Shown: positions 9,362 to 18,033, counted from the stretch's first letter. The stretch is DNA of 64,000 nt from Candidatus Uhrbacteria bacterium (GCA_018664485.1 JABJOE010000007.1:132886-196885); one strand, 5' to 3'. A program made the numbers and translations. Notes: generated by a model not told the origin, from the sequence alone.

Positions 9362-9686
9362 GAGTTCTTCTACAAACGTTACCGATATCGTTTTTACAGA
9401 AAGAAGTAGCTTTACAGATACGACCCTTCACAATATTAAAAAGAATATACATTCACCACCACGTTTTTATATTCATGGAAATATTTCTGTGATGACCGAC
9501 GATTGAAGCCTAAGCTAAAGCACAAAGTAACACTTAGACCACAACCGGCGATCACCACCTCTTACCTCTCAAGTTCTTGTATGATACGGTTCGCAGAGAG
9601 TACAGAGAAACGACGAAAGTTTACAACAGACATGAGAATTCGACTTATTAGATTTTGGAATTACTGCATGAATACACTGTAAATAC

Positions 9687-9725
9687 CAGTCGTGATGGAT
9701 TTCATCACTGGAATCCATTCGACTG
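9687..9725 (+). other. strong RNA hairpin
   Basis: CAGTCG / CGACTG closes an inner ATGGATT / AATCCAT stem. The overlapping pair GATG / CATC offers an alternative fold. No U-tract follows, so it is not a simple terminator. Confidence 0.45.
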
Positions 9726-10034
9726 ATTATAGACGTCAAAGCGACAACACATCTTCCGAAGTTTCATTACCAATTAGGCGTATAGATGACCGAGAGAAAG
9801 CACATTATGGTGCCCTACGCTCTTTATCATCGACAGCGCCCAAATAGTTTCTAAAACTTTTTGAAAATTGAAACGTCGTACTGATTTCTAAATATTTAGT
9901 TCATAAGTCAATAGATAACGAAGGTCGAGCAACGCTTGACCGGCACTCGCATAGCGGCCGTGACAGGGCCCTATCTGAGGCGAATGAATAATATTCGAGC
10001 CGGATCCAAGTACTTGCAATGGCCCCCAACACAT

Positions 10035-11942
10035 ATGGTGCAAAAAAGACGTACCACGACGCATAGCAATTCACGCAATCGTCGTCATATTAAAAAAAGT
10101 TCAGGTAGCCCAGCAAAACCTCGAACAAGCAGCGTAGCTAAAGCTGGAACAACTAGTAAGGCGAAAGCTGCAACGAAGCGTCCAACTACCGCTCGCTCAA
10201 CTTCTGCGCGTTCAAGCGGACGACCGCATACCAAGTCGAAAACAACAACGTACAAAACTCCATCAGGAGATTCTGTTCGAGTGATTGTACTTGGAGGCCT
10301 CGAAGAGGTCGGTCGTAACTGTACCCTCATTGAGTACAAGAACGACATTATTATAATCGACATGGGACTCGAGTTCCCAGAAGAAAACATGCCTGGAGTT
10401 GATTACATCATCCCAGACATGACATACCTCAAGGGCAAAGAAAAGAATGTCCGAGGAGTTATTATCACCCATGGTCACTACGACCATATCGGGGCAATCC
10501 CCCACACTATTCCAAACATCGGGAACCCACCAGTATATGCGCTTCCGATTGCAGCTGGAATTATCAAAAAACGTCAGACAGACTTTAAAACTCCTGCAAT
10601 CAATCTTAAGCAAATTACAATTGCTGACGAGTTGCAGCTTGGTGTATTTAAAGTTCATTTCTTCCACATCAACCACAACATTCCAGACTCAGCCGGAATC
10701 GTGATCGAAACTCCTATGGGAACGATCTGTCACACCGGTGACTGGAAGTTTGATTACCACCCTGTTGGAACTGAACCGTCTGATTTCCACAAGATCGCGC
10801 GCGTTGGTGAAGCTGGAGTTGCCCTACTTATGGGAGACTCTACAAATGCCTGCATGCCAGGACACCAAACATCAGAGCGTGTTATTGGTGAGGAAATTAA
10901 GGGTATTCTGGAGCGTGCAAAGGGACGAGTAATCGTCGGAACCTTCGCGTCTCTACTTTCACGAGTGAAGCAGATTATTGAAATCTCAGAAACTCTAGGG
11001 CGTAAAGTTGCGCTAGACGGATACTCGATGAAAGCCAACGTTGAAATCGCTCGAGAACTTGGATTCATCCACGTGAGCGACAAAACAATGATCACAACAG
11101 ATCAAATTAAAAACTATTCTGACGACAAAGTTACAGTTATCTGTACTGGAGCTCAGGGAGAAAAACGTGCAGCACTTTCACGAATTGCAACCGATGAACA
11201 TCGTTCAATCCGCATGAAGCCGACTGACACTGTAATCTTCTCAAGTTCTGTTATTCCAGGTAACGAAGCTTCTGTTCAGCGACTGAAAGATACTTTCTAC
11301 CGCAAACGAGCAACTGTGATCCATAAAGACATCATGGACGTTCACGCAGGTGGACATGCAAAGCAAGAGGATATTAAGCTCATGCTTTCGCTCTTCAAAC
11401 CTACGTACTACATGCCAATTGAGGGGAACCACTTCCTACTACGTGAAAACGCAGAGGTCGCCTACTCAATGGGGTGGAAAGAAAAGAACGTTCTCGTTGC
11501 CGACAATGGTCAGGTGATCACTCTGTCAAAAGACAAGCGATCCGGAGAGCCTATCGTCAACATGACAAAAGAAAAGGTACCTACAAATTACGTCTTCGTT
11601 GACGGACTAGGTGTAGGAGATGTGTCTGAAGTTGTGTTGCGAGATCGTCGAGCGATGTCAGAGGACGGAATGATCGTAGCGATTTTCCAGATCGAGAAAA
11701 AGACTGGAAAGCTAGTCGGTAATCCAGACCTTGTGAGTCGAGGATTCATTTACATGAAAGAAAACCGAAAGCTTATCGGTGCTGCAATGACTGTAGTCCG
11801 AAAAGCTGTGGCTGATAGCGATCCTAAATCCGCAGCAGATCCACATTACATCAAGGGAAATGTGCGAGATGCTCTTGGAAAATTCCTATACAAACAAACT
11901 GAGCGTCGACCTATGATCCTCCCTGTGATGATTGAGGTGTAG
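10035..11942 (+). CDS. rnj: ribonuclease J with basic N-terminal tail
   Basis: Metallo-beta-lactamase/beta-CASP RNase that degrades and processes RNA by 5'-exo and endonucleolytic cleavage. About 75 residues of Ser/Thr/Lys/Arg-rich disordered tail precede the catalytic domain. The zinc motif ITHGHYDHIGAIPH fits HxHxDH, followed by HTGDWKFD, the beta-CASP motif GDSTNA, and HAGGHAKQEDI. I chose ATG 10035 (MVQKRR). ATG 9984 and an earlier start at 9936 are open in frame, so the tail length is uncertain. An IR-bounded element follows the stop. Confidence 0.93.
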   Translation: MVQKRRTTTHSNSRNRRHIKKSSGSPAKPRTSSVAKAGTTSKAKAATKRPTTARSTSARSSGRPHTKSKTTTYKTPSGDSVRVIVLGGLEEVGRNCTLIEYKNDIIIIDMGLEFPEENMPGVDYIIPDMTYLKGKEKNVRGVIITHGHYDHIGAIPHTIPNIGNPPVYALPIAAGIIKKRQTDFKTPAINLKQITIADELQLGVFKVHFFHINHNIPDSAGIVIETPMGTICHTGDWKFDYHPVGTEPSDFHKIARVGEAGVALLMGDSTNACMPGHQTSERVIGEEIKGILERAKGRVIVGTFASLLSRVKQIIEISETLGRKVALDGYSMKANVEIARELGFIHVSDKTMITTDQIKNYSDDKVTVICTGAQGEKRAALSRIATDEHRSIRMKPTDTVIFSSSVIPGNEASVQRLKDTFYRKRATVIHKDIMDVHAGGHAKQEDIKLMLSLFKPTYYMPIEGNHFLLRENAEVAYSMGWKEKNVLVADNGQVITLSKDKRSGEPIVNMTKEKVPTNYVFVDGLGVGDVSEVVLRDRRAMSEDGMIVAIFQIEKKTGKLVGNPDLVSRGFIYMKENRKLIGAAMTVVRKAVADSDPKSAADPHYIKGNVRDALGKFLYKQTERRPMILPVMIEV

Positions 11943-11944
11943 GG

Positions 11945-12107
11945 AGATCTCTTCAGCCAACCGTTGTCCCTACTTCATTTAACCCCTGTCTGGCTACAGC
12001 TCGCCCATGACTCGTTGCCTTAGATCCACTAAGACTCCTCGTCCTGAACGCGCTTCGCCAACGACAGTCGTTAAATGACTACGAAACATGGACGATCGGA
12101 GAGATCT
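11945..12107. repeat. inverted-repeat-bounded element after rnj
   Basis: AGATCTCT (11945-11952) and AGAGATCT (12100-12107) bound a ~163-nt block that begins 3 nt after the rnj stop. It shares ordered short words with the block at 28327-28485: CAGCCA, TTGTCC, ACTTCATT, CTGTCTG, GGCTACA, TTCGCCA, GAACATG-like. A common ancestor or conserved RNA is likely. Confidence 0.5.
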
Positions 12108-12150
12108 GGACGAAAAGATCGAAATAACTAGGTATATCGCCTGCCAAACT

Positions 12151-12171
12151 ACCGCCGAAAGGCGGTTTTTT
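12151..12171 (+). terminator. intrinsic terminator before trpS
   Basis: ACCGCC-GAAA-GGCGGT followed by TTTTT. The U-tract runs straight into the next -10 box (TGGTATACT). Confidence 0.9.
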
Positions 12172-12336
12172 GGTATACTCTCTCCACGGAAAGAAATAGT
12201 CCCTAGGGCTGATCTCATTTGAGGCTAGTTCTAGGCGCGGGGGAAACGACAAGGAGCCGTACTCAAGTGTACGGTGACGAGTCGTGGGGCCCCGCAACAC
12301 AGAAATAGCCCAAATGAATAAGTCCTAGAAAGATAT
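12172..12336 (+). promoter_or_regulatory. trpS promoter and structured 5' leader
   Basis: The extended -10 TGGTATACT (TATACT 12174-12179) starts a leader of about 150 nt. It folds as CCTAG...CTAGG, then a three-tier stem: GCGGGG (12237-12242) with CCCCGC (12290-12295), ACGAC with GTCGT, and CCGTAC-tcaagt-GTACGG. Around the inner hairpin are AGGAG and GTGACGA, as in the elements at 39271 and 63272. No T-box motif (GGGTGGNACCGCG) is visible. Confidence 0.6.
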
Positions 12337-13317
12337 ATGCGAGTACTTACTGGAATACAGCCAACAAACTTTCTTCACATTGGAAACCTCTTTGGTGCGC
12401 TTCGGCCAGCCATCGATCTTCAACGTGAAAATGATCTCTTCATGATGATCGCCGACTATCATGCGATTACAGCAGAGCATGATCCAGTCAAACTTCATGA
12501 CAACATCCTCTTCACTGCAGCGTCCTACATTGCAGCTGGAATTGACCCTACAAAGACAGTTCTCTTTCAGCAATCTCAAATCCCAGCACATACTGAATTG
12601 GGATGGGTTCTTCAAACCGTTGCGCGAATGGGTGAGGCGAAACGCATGACTCAGTTTAAAGATAAATCTGGATCCAACGAAGATAAGGTGTCTGTCGGGC
12701 TCTTCACCTACCCTACCCTCATGGCTGCCGACATTCTTCTCTATGATGCAGAGAGCGTTCCAGTTGGAGATGACCAGAAACAACATATTGAATTTACACG
12801 AGACTTAGCACAACGTTTTAACCGTGATTTTGGTGACACTTTCGTCGTTCCAGAACCTATGATTCGAAAACATGGTGCTCGACTGAAGTCACTTACAGAG
12901 CCTGAAAAGAAAATGAGCAAGAGTGCACCAAGTGCTAAGAGCTACATATCTCTTACTGACGATCCAGATATCATCGCAAAAAAAGTACGGAGTGCTACAA
13001 CGGATTCAGAACCCGGCATGACCTTCTCAAAAGATCGACCAGGTCTTCACAACCTCCTTACAATTTTAAGCTTAATCGAAGACGCACCTGGCGACGAACT
13101 CGCTAGCCGTTACGATGGCATGGGCACAAAAGCACTAAAAGATGACCTTACAGAACGTCTCGTAGAGCATCTTCGACCAATTTCCAAAGAGGCCCAAAAT
13201 CTCGTAGACAATAAAGACGAGCTAATCCGAGTGATTGCGAACGGAACTGCAGCGGCCGCGAAAGTAGCAAATGCCAAGATCGCAGAGGTCAGAGAGCGAA
13301 TTGGAGTCGCCTTGTAG
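12337..13317 (+). CDS. trpS: tryptophanyl-tRNA synthetase
   Basis: Class I synthetase that charges tRNA-Trp. At 326 aa it is close to the bacterial norm. The HIGH-type motif is PTNFLHIGN at residues ~8-16 and the KMSKS loop is EKKMSKSAPS near residue 190. The Rossmann fold includes DYHAIT, and the conserved GDDQKQHIEFTRDLA is present. The ATG lacks a good Shine-Dalgarno site. A GC-rich unrelated gene follows. Confidence 0.96.
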   Translation: MRVLTGIQPTNFLHIGNLFGALRPAIDLQRENDLFMMIADYHAITAEHDPVKLHDNILFTAASYIAAGIDPTKTVLFQQSQIPAHTELGWVLQTVARMGEAKRMTQFKDKSGSNEDKVSVGLFTYPTLMAADILLYDAESVPVGDDQKQHIEFTRDLAQRFNRDFGDTFVVPEPMIRKHGARLKSLTEPEKKMSKSAPSAKSYISLTDDPDIIAKKVRSATTDSEPGMTFSKDRPGLHNLLTILSLIEDAPGDELASRYDGMGTKALKDDLTERLVEHLRPISKEAQNLVDNKDELIRVIANGTAAAAKVANAKIAEVRERIGVAL

Positions 13318-13340
13318 GACTCAAAACCGTTAACCTTCGA

Positions 13341-13369
13341 TTGACAAACAGCGCCAGACATGATAGTCT
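13341..13369 (+). promoter_or_regulatory. promoter of the 13442 gene
   Basis: TTGACA (13341-13346), a 17-nt spacer and TAGTCT (13364-13369). The leader is about 65 nt. Confidence 0.65.
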
Positions 13370-13441
13370 CGCGCTGTCTTGCTATCCGCTCGACATCACT
13401 GTTCGCTGAGAGAAAAACCCTGAGACTGAGGCTCTTTACTG

Positions 13442-14239
13442 ATGACTACCGCCCCCTGGAAAACAACGCTGCTCGCGCGCCACATTGACGCCGAAACAGC
13501 TCACCGCACTGCCATTGAAGACATGTTGACTGCCGCTCCCGACCAGATGACGAGCGATCGCATCCATATCGTGGATCGCTTGATCTCCTGGATCAAGGCA
13601 GACGCCAAGACCCTCCCAATCGCGGGCGCGGTCACCAGACTGCTGGCATTCAGCACCCACCGCTACACCGAACTTCGCTGGCAAGTGATCGATCAGATTC
13701 CCCAGGGTGACATCCCAACCCTGCGTGACATGATCACCACCCTGCCCGGCCCCCTGCGCGCAGGGGTGTTCACCACGAAAGACATCGAGGCCGCCCGCAT
13801 CAGCGTGCTCGCCGAACATGTCCTCACTTCGGCCAATGGCGACTGGGACCTCTTCTGCCGACTGACCCAGACGAACGGCTTCGACAGCCCAGAACAGGCC
13901 TGGAAAATGGTTCCTGTGGACCAACGCGTGGATTTCGTCAACGGCGGGAAGCGGCGCATGCTCGAGGCTGCCAGAAAGGGCGCTCAGTTCTTCAGCGGCG
14001 GACCATCTGCCAACGCGGAGTTCTGGAATCGTCTGCTCGCGCAGGTCCAAAACCTCGACTTCCCAACCTGGGAGCACTTCTGCAATGCTGTGCCTTCGCA
14101 CACGCACACTACGCTCGGTATCTCTGCGACTACTGCAGCACCAAACAAGCGTCGCGAACCCATCACGATTGATTCCGACGACGTCTTCGTCGAGGCTTCT
14201 ACCGTGTCTGGTGACAGCTCCATTGCCGACTGGCGATGA
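13442..14239 (+). CDS. hypothetical protein, GC-rich singleton gene
   Basis: 265 aa that I do not recognise. Predicted mostly helical and soluble (LLARHIDAETAHRTAIEDML, RLISWIKADAKTLPIAGAV, FWNRLLAQVQNLDFPTWEHF), with a low-complexity acidic tail (ITIDSDDVFVEAS). No signal peptide or membrane helix. Codons are markedly GC-rich at third positions compared with trpS upstream. It has its own promoter and a hairpin downstream, so it reads as a stand-alone acquired unit between trpS and the RNase P RNA. Confidence 0.7.
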   Translation: MTTAPWKTTLLARHIDAETAHRTAIEDMLTAAPDQMTSDRIHIVDRLISWIKADAKTLPIAGAVTRLLAFSTHRYTELRWQVIDQIPQGDIPTLRDMITTLPGPLRAGVFTTKDIEAARISVLAEHVLTSANGDWDLFCRLTQTNGFDSPEQAWKMVPVDQRVDFVNGGKRRMLEAARKGAQFFSGGPSANAEFWNRLLAQVQNLDFPTWEHFCNAVPSHTHTTLGISATTAAPNKRREPITIDSDDVFVEASTVSGDSSIADWR

Positions 14240-14296
14240 TCTGCACTAGCAAAACTCGGACTACATAACTTAAACCTAAGTCATGCAGTCGACCCT

Positions 14297-14326
14297 ATCC
14301 CTGCCCCGGTACGCCGGCGGTGGGGA
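14297..14326 (+). terminator. hairpin after the 13442 gene
   Basis: ATCCCTGCC and GGTGGGGAT pair around CCGGTACGCCGG. There is no long U-tract, as with several of the other GC-rich accessory units. Confidence 0.6.
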
Positions 14327-14414
14327 TATTGTGCATCTAGATGGCATTCATTCAATCCCCAACGTGTGTTCATAAGAAATTACAACCGAGAACATCTAGG
14401 GCTAATATCCGGCA

Positions 14415-14640
14415 AATAATATAATCATCCACCCTAGCCGCAATCGTAGGGTTTCTTCAATAAAAAGCTTCCGATGTTTGTTGAAGAATATTTGGCAGAA
14501 ATATCGATTAACGAAACCGCCTCCGTTGCATCCGCCGTAATATAACAACGGACGATCGGTTTTGTCGTTATTTCTGACGAATACATTCCTTCGACAAACG
14601 AGGCGCTTTTTACTTGAAGGAACCCGTAGATCATTGACAA
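14415..14640 (+). ncRNA. possible structured small RNA upstream of rnpB
   Basis: TATAAT at 14420-14425 could start a transcript near 14431. Four consecutive stems follow: ACCCTA/TAGGGT (14431-14452), TTCTTCAA/TTGAAGAA (14453-14488), CAGAAAT/ATTTCTG (14496-14576, with AACCG/CGGTT and CCGTTG/CAACGG nested inside), and TTCCTTC/GAAGGAA (14586-14622). I do not recognise the family, and no coding frame is convincing. Confidence 0.4.
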
Positions 14641-14662
14641 AGGCTTAATTACGTGATAGCAT
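14634..14662 (+). promoter_or_regulatory. rnpB promoter
   Basis: TTGACA (14634-14639), a 17-nt spacer and TAGCAT (14657-14662), placing the start near 14669. Confidence 0.8.
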
Positions 14663-14668
14663 TCGGAC

Positions 14669-15129
14669 GTTCGGGATACGAGACAGTCGCCCTGCGCCCA
14701 GCGCTCAGGGAGGAAAGTCCGAACACCGCGTAGGCAGCAATGTTTACGGATACAGAACGTCGCTAACGGCGACCGGGATATAGCATTATCAAACGAGGAA
14801 TGAATTCGTTCTTTCCTCGAGCCATGAATTTAGGTTCACGGCCACACCAATGTAAACCTAGGGAAAGTGCCACAGAGACAATACTAGTTTGGCTCCGGTC
14901 AAACAAAAGGTGAAAAGTGATTTGAGGTTTGAGATCAGATGATCTAGGTAACTGTTACCAACAAGCCACATTTCTCGCCCCACGGTGACGTGGTGGCGTG
15001 GTAAACCCGTTCTGGTGCAAGAGCAAGTTTGGTAGCTCGCTCGACCGGCATAGCAATATGTCGGCTAGATAGATGACTGTCGCCTCGCAAGAGGATACAG
15101 AATTCGGCTTACAAGTCTCCCGACGAACA
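14669..15129 (+). ncRNA. rnpB: RNase P RNA (type A)
   Basis: Catalytic RNA that matures tRNA 5' ends. Diagnostic blocks occur in order: ACAGTCGCC and GAGGAAAGTCCG near the 5' end, GGGAAAGTGCCACAGAGACA in the middle, GGTAAACCC, and the 3' set AGATAGATGACTGTCGCC, ATACAGAATTCGGCTTACA. GTTCGGGA near the 5' end pairs with TCCCGACGAAC at the 3' end (P1, one bulge). Exact ends are estimated. Confidence 0.95.
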
Positions 15130-15134
15130 TCAAG

Positions 15135-15165
15135 AACGATTCGCTAACGCGAGTCGTTTTTGTTT
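15135..15165 (+). terminator. rnpB terminator
   Basis: AACGATTCGC-TAAC-GCGAGTCGTT followed by TTTG. Confidence 0.85.
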
Positions 15166-15176
15166 GAATAATGCGC

Positions 15177-15190
15177 TATAATCCCCTCAT
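15177..15190 (+). promoter_or_regulatory. -10 box of a leaderless gene
   Basis: TATAAT (15177-15182) is 8 nt before the ATG at 15191, so transcription should begin at or near the start codon. Confidence 0.65.
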
Positions 15191-16591
15191 ATGAATAGAG
15201 CAAATCTCTTTTTCACAGCCGTTCTTGTACCGCTAGATTTTATTACCCTCATAGCGGCAGCAACGGCAGCTTATAGCCTTCGTTTCTCAGAATCGATCCA
15301 GGGCATTCGGCCGATTATATTCGAGCTTTCTTTTCAGCAATATTTCGATGCTGCAATATCGTTTTCTCTAGTATGGCTTTTGATCTTTGCACTTGCAGGC
15401 CTTTACGCTGTCCGCCCACATCGACTCGCGGTTGAAGCGACTCGTGTACTACTTGCCTGCTCCGCCGGAATCGCGGTTGTGCTCGCCATCGCCTTTTTCT
15501 CACGCGAATTATTCGACTCACGTTTCATCGTAATTGCCGTATGGGTCCTTGCAGTTATATTTATTGTTATTGAAAGGCTTCTGGTGCGTGCAATCCAGCG
15601 ATCACTTCGACGATACGGAATCGGCATGCAGCGCGTTTTGATAATTGGTAAAACAAAATCCGGTCAGGCCCTTCGAAAATATTTTGAAGCGTATCCTCGT
15701 CTTGGCTATGAAGTCATCGGACATGCTGCACTATTCAACGAATCAACAAAAGACAAAATCCTTGCTCTAAAAAAGCGTGAAATGGTCGACATGGTCCTTC
15801 TTGCAAACGGGGACGCTGATCGAAAAGAGGTACAAGAGATTAAAACTTTTACAGATATTGAACATCTCGGATTCTTATATTCTGCGGAGCTCGTTCCAGG
15901 ATCTGGAGCGCGGCCAATCGTCCATACACTTGCAGGGCAACCCGTAATTGAAATCCCAAAAACACCACTAGATGGTTGGGGCGCTATCTACAAGCGTGCT
16001 TTCGATATTATCGTCTCACTTATTTTGATAATTTTGACACTGCCAATCCAACTTATCGCAGCAATTGCGATTATCATTGAAAATCCAGGCCCTATTTTGT
16101 TTGTACATAAACGAGTTGGCCAAGGTGGCCGGATCTACAACCATGCTAAGTTCCGGTCAATGATTAAAGATGCCCACAAATATCGCTTCGATCCTGATTT
16201 TATAAAGAAATACGGAAATGAACGTGAGGGCACTCCCCTTTTTAAACTTGAGCATGATCCACGAATAACACGCGTCGGTGCGATAATGCGAAAACTCTCC
16301 ATCGATGAAATCCCTGAATTCTACATGGTACTTTTTGGAAAGATGAGCTTGATCGGACCACGACCTCATCTCCCTGGAGAGGTAGAACAATACAAGGATC
16401 AACATAAACGAGTCCTTACAATCAAACCCGGCATTACAGGTATGGCACAGGTCGGAGGGCGTGCTGACTTAAACTTCGACGAAGAAGTTCGGCTCGATAT
16501 GCACTACATTGAAAACTGGAGCCCTTGGCTCGATCTCGTTATCCTTATAAAAACACCACTAGTCGTATTTTTTGGAAGAGGCGCGTACTGA
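15191..16591 (+). CDS. polyprenyl-phosphate sugar-1-phosphate transferase (WcaJ/WbaP type)
   Basis: Starts a surface glycan by moving a sugar phosphate to a lipid carrier in the inner membrane. 466 aa: four N-terminal membrane helices (residues ~8-125), a nucleotide-binding-like middle domain (RVLIIGKTKSGQALRKYF), then helix 5 and the catalytic PF02397 domain with KRAFDIIVSLILI, the KFRSM motif, LSIDEIPEFYMVLFGKMSLI, GPRPH and KPGITGMAQVGGR. It opens an envelope block that continues, after four foreign-looking genes, with three glycosyltransferases. The sugar cannot be told from sequence. Confidence 0.9.
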   Translation: MNRANLFFTAVLVPLDFITLIAAATAAYSLRFSESIQGIRPIIFELSFQQYFDAAISFSLVWLLIFALAGLYAVRPHRLAVEATRVLLACSAGIAVVLAIAFFSRELFDSRFIVIAVWVLAVIFIVIERLLVRAIQRSLRRYGIGMQRVLIIGKTKSGQALRKYFEAYPRLGYEVIGHAALFNESTKDKILALKKREMVDMVLLANGDADRKEVQEIKTFTDIEHLGFLYSAELVPGSGARPIVHTLAGQPVIEIPKTPLDGWGAIYKRAFDIIVSLILIILTLPIQLIAAIAIIIENPGPILFVHKRVGQGGRIYNHAKFRSMIKDAHKYRFDPDFIKKYGNEREGTPLFKLEHDPRITRVGAIMRKLSIDEIPEFYMVLFGKMSLIGPRPHLPGEVEQYKDQHKRVLTIKPGITGMAQVGGRADLNFDEEVRLDMHYIENWSPWLDLVILIKTPLVVFFGRGAY

Positions 16592-16613
16592 CAAAAACCA
16601 ATAAGATGCAACG

Positions 16614-16643
16614 ACACCCGTCGGATCGAGGTCCAACGGGTGT
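16614..16643. terminator. terminator between convergent genes
   Basis: ACACCCGT and ACGGGTGT form a perfect 8-bp stem followed by TTT on the plus strand. It can serve the sugar transferase and possibly the minus-strand gene at 16669. Confidence 0.75.
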
Positions 16644-16668
16644 TTAAGTTCTAGGAAGATCAGCAAGC

Positions 16669-17253
16669 TCAAGGAGCGAGCTGGCCCCATGGGAAGTGGG
16701 TGACATCGAGGTCTAGGTCTATGCCAAGACTATCTCGGAGAAACACTCGAAGTGCATCGAATGTCCTTGGTCCGAATCCCACCATCTTCGTACCCGAATC
16801 GGTGATAGTCCGTATGGTTGGCATTTCTCGGCGCGTACCCGTACGATGCCGTACCCAGAATCCACCTTTCCCCTTGTAGATCAAGAGAAGATCTGCGACA
16901 TGAGTAATTCCATGATCTTGAGAGCGATTGAATATCGCTGTCGGAACGTCATCGAGTTTATCAATCAGCTTGAACAAGTTCGGATTCCATCTTGGCTCAG
17001 GGTCACGCAGAAGCGCCTCGGTAAGCTCGCTCGCTGGACACACGATGGTCAATTCTGCCCCCTCTCGTTCCCAGTCGTGGGCAACCGAGGTGAATCCCTC
17101 GAACAAAAACGCAGTATTCTCGCCTGCTCCGCCGGTATAAATGAATGACTCAGCTGAACGATTGCGCGCAAGGACCATGAGCTCAGAGGCTGTGGGCTCG
17201 CGTCTGATCGGACTGGGACCATTACCATCTTGTAGGTCGATGAAAATCTTCAT
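16669..17253 (-). CDS. protein with an RNA-polymerase alpha-CTD-like C-terminal domain
   Basis: 194 aa. The first ~90 residues are an unassigned domain (MKIFIDLQDGNGPSPIRREP). From residue ~95 the sequence follows the bacterial RpoA C-terminal domain: WNPNLFKLIDKLDDV parallels the FDP..LRPVDDLEL segment, ITHVADLL matches the IxxIGDLV helix, GFGPRTFDALRVFL matches the NLGKKSLTEIKDVL helix-hairpin-helix, and the end has FPWGQLAP where RpoA has WPPASIAD. The start has a GGGGAG site 5 nt upstream. It is GC-rich and monocistronic. A role at promoters is inference from the fold; it is too short to be RpoA and lacks the assembly domain. Confidence 0.7.
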   Translation of the reverse strand: MKIFIDLQDGNGPSPIRREPTASELMVLARNRSAESFIYTGGAGENTAFLFEGFTSVAHDWEREGAELTIVCPASELTEALLRDPEPRWNPNLFKLIDKLDDVPTAIFNRSQDHGITHVADLLLIYKGKGGFWVRHRTGTRREMPTIRTITDSGTKMVGFGPRTFDALRVFLRDSLGIDLDLDVTHFPWGQLAP

Positions 17254-17419
17254 GAAAGCTCCCCTGTGTGGATCTGCACGTTATCAAGATCTTCCGTTTT
17301 TTTCAATAAATACAGGTTATACATCTGCTGAAGATTTGAGCCTTAAGTTATCCTACTTTTTATAATCTCAATATATATCAGGCGCTCAATCCTTCTGATA
17401 AATTTTTTCCACACTCAAA

Positions 17420-17444
17420 CCCCGCGCCATAGCCCGGCGCGGGG
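17420..17444 (-). terminator. terminator of the 17471 gene
   Basis: On the minus strand CCCCGCGCC...GGCGCGGGG followed by TTTGAG. The terminator at 45380 has the same GCGGGG-TTTGAG ending. Confidence 0.8.
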
Positions 17445-17470
17445 TAAGTTTGATCGTAGCCAGTTTTCAG

Positions 17471-17872
17471 CTAGATCAGAAAGTTGATTGCAAGTCTTGA
17501 TACCACTGGCACCGTCCACCCAACGCACAACACGCAAGTGACAAGAAGAGCGTCACGCTCAACGAAGTCCCAATCAGCCACGCTCTTTCCGTAGTTTTTC
17601 TTTCGTGCCGTGTATCCGACAAAAAAGAAAAAACAAACGAGGCAGATGGCAATTGCAGTTAGCTCGGCCAGGGAATCATCAGCGTACAGTGAGACTGTTG
17701 CAAACGACAAGTCCAAATACAGGCAGGCGAATATGCCGATCGGAATCAAGGTCCAATACTTCGCAATAATGGACCACCTGTTTGAGATCGCGAGCTCAAC
17801 AGCCGAAACCAATCTAAATATGGCTATAGCGACCATCAGCTTGATCCGATACCTTAGAGTTCCTCTCGCCAA
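17471..17872 (-). CDS. hypothetical membrane protein
   Basis: 133 aa, unrecognised. About four hydrophobic segments: LMVAIAIFRLVSAVELAI, WTLIPIGIFACLYLDLSF, LTAIAICLVCFFFFVGYTA and LLVTCVLCVGWTVPVVSRLA, with a short basic loop (RKKNYGKS). I chose TTG 17872 because TGGAGG lies 6 nt upstream. A longer frame from 17908 lacks such a site, and ATG 17836 would cut the first basic residues. It stands alone, with a GC-rich terminator, between two other foreign-looking genes. Confidence 0.6.
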   Translation of the reverse strand: MARGTLRYRIKLMVAIAIFRLVSAVELAISNRWSIIAKYWTLIPIGIFACLYLDLSFATVSLYADDSLAELTAIAICLVCFFFFVGYTARKKNYGKSVADWDFVERDALLVTCVLCVGWTVPVVSRLAINFLI

Positions 17873-17982
17873 AATGCACCTCCAAACGTTGTAATTTTCG
17901 CTGACCAAAGATCAACGAGCCAGTTAAACAGATTTACAGCAATAAGTCAATAGTCATAGCCTAAAATAGATGTTGCACAAAC

Positions 17983-18008
17983 GCCCACCCAGGAGTTCCC
18001 GGGCGGGC
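17983..18008 (-). terminator. terminator of the 18034 gene
   Basis: GCCCACCC and GGGCGGGC form a stem with one G-T pair, then GTTTG on the minus strand. Confidence 0.65.
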
Positions 18009-18033
18009 ATCGGACGTCGTCAGTCAGTAGCGA

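Larger units (their letters stand above)
9286..10034. other. ~750-bp stretch without a convincing gene
   Basis: No ORF here looks coding. It holds a promoter-like sequence at 9333 and a strong hairpin at 9687. I did not recognise tmRNA, 6S or SRP RNA signatures. It may encode a non-coding RNA or be a long leader of the RNase J gene. Confidence 0.4.

Noticed and set aside
9286..9935. tmRNA or SRP RNA
   Set aside because: No tRNA-like acceptor/T-arm, tag frame, or GGTCAGG...AGCAGC apical loop was found.
10263..10676. Minus-strand ORF of 137 aa inside rnj
   Set aside because: Shadow of the RNase J reading frame; no ribosome site or family match.
12180..12310. T-box leader for trpS
   Set aside because: No specifier loop or GGGTGGNACCGCG antiterminator bulge was found.
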